Of a DNA stretch of 64,000 bases, positions 63,456 to 64,000 are shown one piece after another (position 1 is the stretch's first letter; every line of letters starts with the position of its first letter). A program made the position numbers and the translations under genes. Origin of the DNA: an uncultured Prevotellaceae bacterium (GTDB lineage Bacteria; Bacteroidota; Bacteroidia; Bacteroidales; Muribaculaceae); NCBI GenBank assembly GCA_947306175.1, contig CAMZFV010000008.1, positions 20,932 through 84,931 on the forward strand, read 5' to 3'. The notes below the pieces were generated by a model. It worked only from the letters and a program-made list of their open reading frames with translations. It was not told the DNA's origin and did no database searches.

Positions 63456-64000
63456 TTACTGTTTAGAATACAACTCGACGATCAACTGTTCCTTGATGTT
63501 CTCAGGAATGTCTTCACGAACGGGCATGTGCAGGAGCTTACCGCCCTTGACGTTCTCGTCCCATTCGATCCAGGGATACTTGCTGTGGTTGAAGCCAGCG
63601 AGGGCGTCTTGGATGACCTCGAGCGATTTGGACTTCTCACGAACAGCAACGATCTGACCCTCACTTACCGAGTAGGAAGGAATGTTCACGACCTTACCGT
63701 CGACGGTGATGTGACGGTGGAGGACGAGCTGACGGGCAGCGGCACGCGTGGGAGCGATACCGAGGCGATAAACAACGTTGTCGAGCCTAGCCTCGAGCAG
63801 TTGCAGAAGCACCTCACCCGTTACACCCTTCATGCGAGAAGCCTTGTTGAAGAGGTTGCGGAACTGACGCTCAAGCACGCCATAGGTGTATTTAGCCTTC
63901 TGTTTTTCGCGAAGCTGTGTGCCATACTCAGACATCTTGCGGCGACGGTTGGCACCATGCTGGCCCGGGGGATAGTTCTTCTTGGCAAAGTACTTGTCTT
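63456..64000 (-). CDS. rpsD: 30S ribosomal protein S4 (5' end outside window)
   Basis: About 181 C-terminal residues. The frame stays open through the right edge, where it reads [20 protein letters not shown] before [14 protein letters not shown]. The ATG at 63935 is therefore internal and about 20 residues are missing. The S4 RNA-binding domain is [37 protein letters not shown]. It is the first of the three alpha-operon genes visible here, 11 bp before rpoA. Confidence 0.96.
   Translation of the reverse strand, partial: DKYFAKKNYPPGQHGANRRRKMSEYGTQLREKQKAKYTYGVLERQFRNLFNKASRMKGVTGEVLLQLLEARLDNVVYRLGIAPTRAAARQLVLHRHITVDGKVVNIPSYSVSEGQIVAVREKSKSLEVIQDALAGFNHSKYPWIEWDENVKGGKLLHMPVREDIPENIKEQLIVELYSKQ

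Noticed and set aside
1..64000. tRNA, rRNA, CRISPR array, prophage or insertion sequence genes
   Set aside because: Looked for in all gaps. No cloverleaf, no regular spacer-repeat pattern, no integrase or transposase reading frame was seen.

Overview
The window is a chromosomal segment of a Bacteroidota bacterium, most likely order Bacteroidales (Prevotellaceae or Muribaculaceae type). The evidence is: promoters of the form TTTG/TTG - 19 to 21 bp - TAnnTTTG in front of many genes; a short RpoD without region 1.1; families largely confined to this phylum (DUF4836, DUF4292, DUF4153, DUF5106, TonB-dependent receptor with a carboxypeptidase-like N-terminal domain, GH92 mannosidase, BspA-type leucine-rich repeats, CotH proteins); and C-terminal dockerin-like repeats. 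Base composition is close to half GC by eye, except for one clearly AT-rich stretch at about 53.6-57.3 kb. There are no rRNA or tRNA genes, transposase genes, prophage genes or CRISPR arrays.

Layout. 1-7.4 kb: a partial membrane-anchored protein, then the operon ybaK-aroC-acyl-ACP thioesterase (minus), a thioredoxin-like/DUF3887-like secreted protein, a large TPR protein and a twin META-domain protein. 7.5-11.4 kb: a secreted protein and a DUF4153 membrane protein. 11.5-17.6 kb: RNase P RNA, folC, a DegP-type protease, a tiny ribbon-helix-helix protein, rpoD (with a sigma-54-like site upstream) and a small beta-barrel protein. 17.6-22.8 kb: a DUF4836 lipoprotein, the agmatine-to-putrescine pair aguA-aguB, a repeat-rich gap and a LEA-like repeat protein. 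23-36 kb: surface and core genes mixed. These are a BspA-like LRR protein, ribosomal protein L19, the operon folP-cdaA-DUF3109-cotH-cotH, murI, an InlB-repeat protein and a glycine-zipper lipoprotein. Four of the surface proteins end in dockerin-like repeats. 36-49.7 kb: TerB-like protein, sirtuin, metallo-beta-lactamase-fold hydrolase, hflX, GH92, dGTPase, dut, a TPR protein, a DUF4292 lipoprotein and a TonB-dependent receptor.

49.7-60.2 kb is the accessory part: one long minus-strand operon coding for a type I restriction-modification system (half-size HsdS, HsdM, full HsdS, HsdR) with extra genes between the core subunits. These are a Fic AMP-transferase-like protein, a DUF4393 (Abi_alpha-like) protein and a DUF4062 protein with a predicted C-terminal winged helix, plus a YgjP-like metallopeptidase at the end. 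The first 70 bp of hsdR are present a second time, as a decayed copy just after the DUF4393 gene. This shows that the DUF4062 gene was inserted between DUF4393 and hsdR. It is the best candidate here for an unusual, mosaic defence system.

60.3-64 kb: a ROK glucokinase, a small lipoprotein and the end of the ribosomal alpha operon (rpsD-rpoA-rplQ, minus).

Several families of short intergenic repeats are visible: a roughly 150-bp imperfect palindrome in two copies, a 25-bp repeat that forms a perfect hairpin, a repeat fused to stop codons, and a palindrome embedded inside the aroC reading frame. All family names come from reading the sequences. No database search was run.
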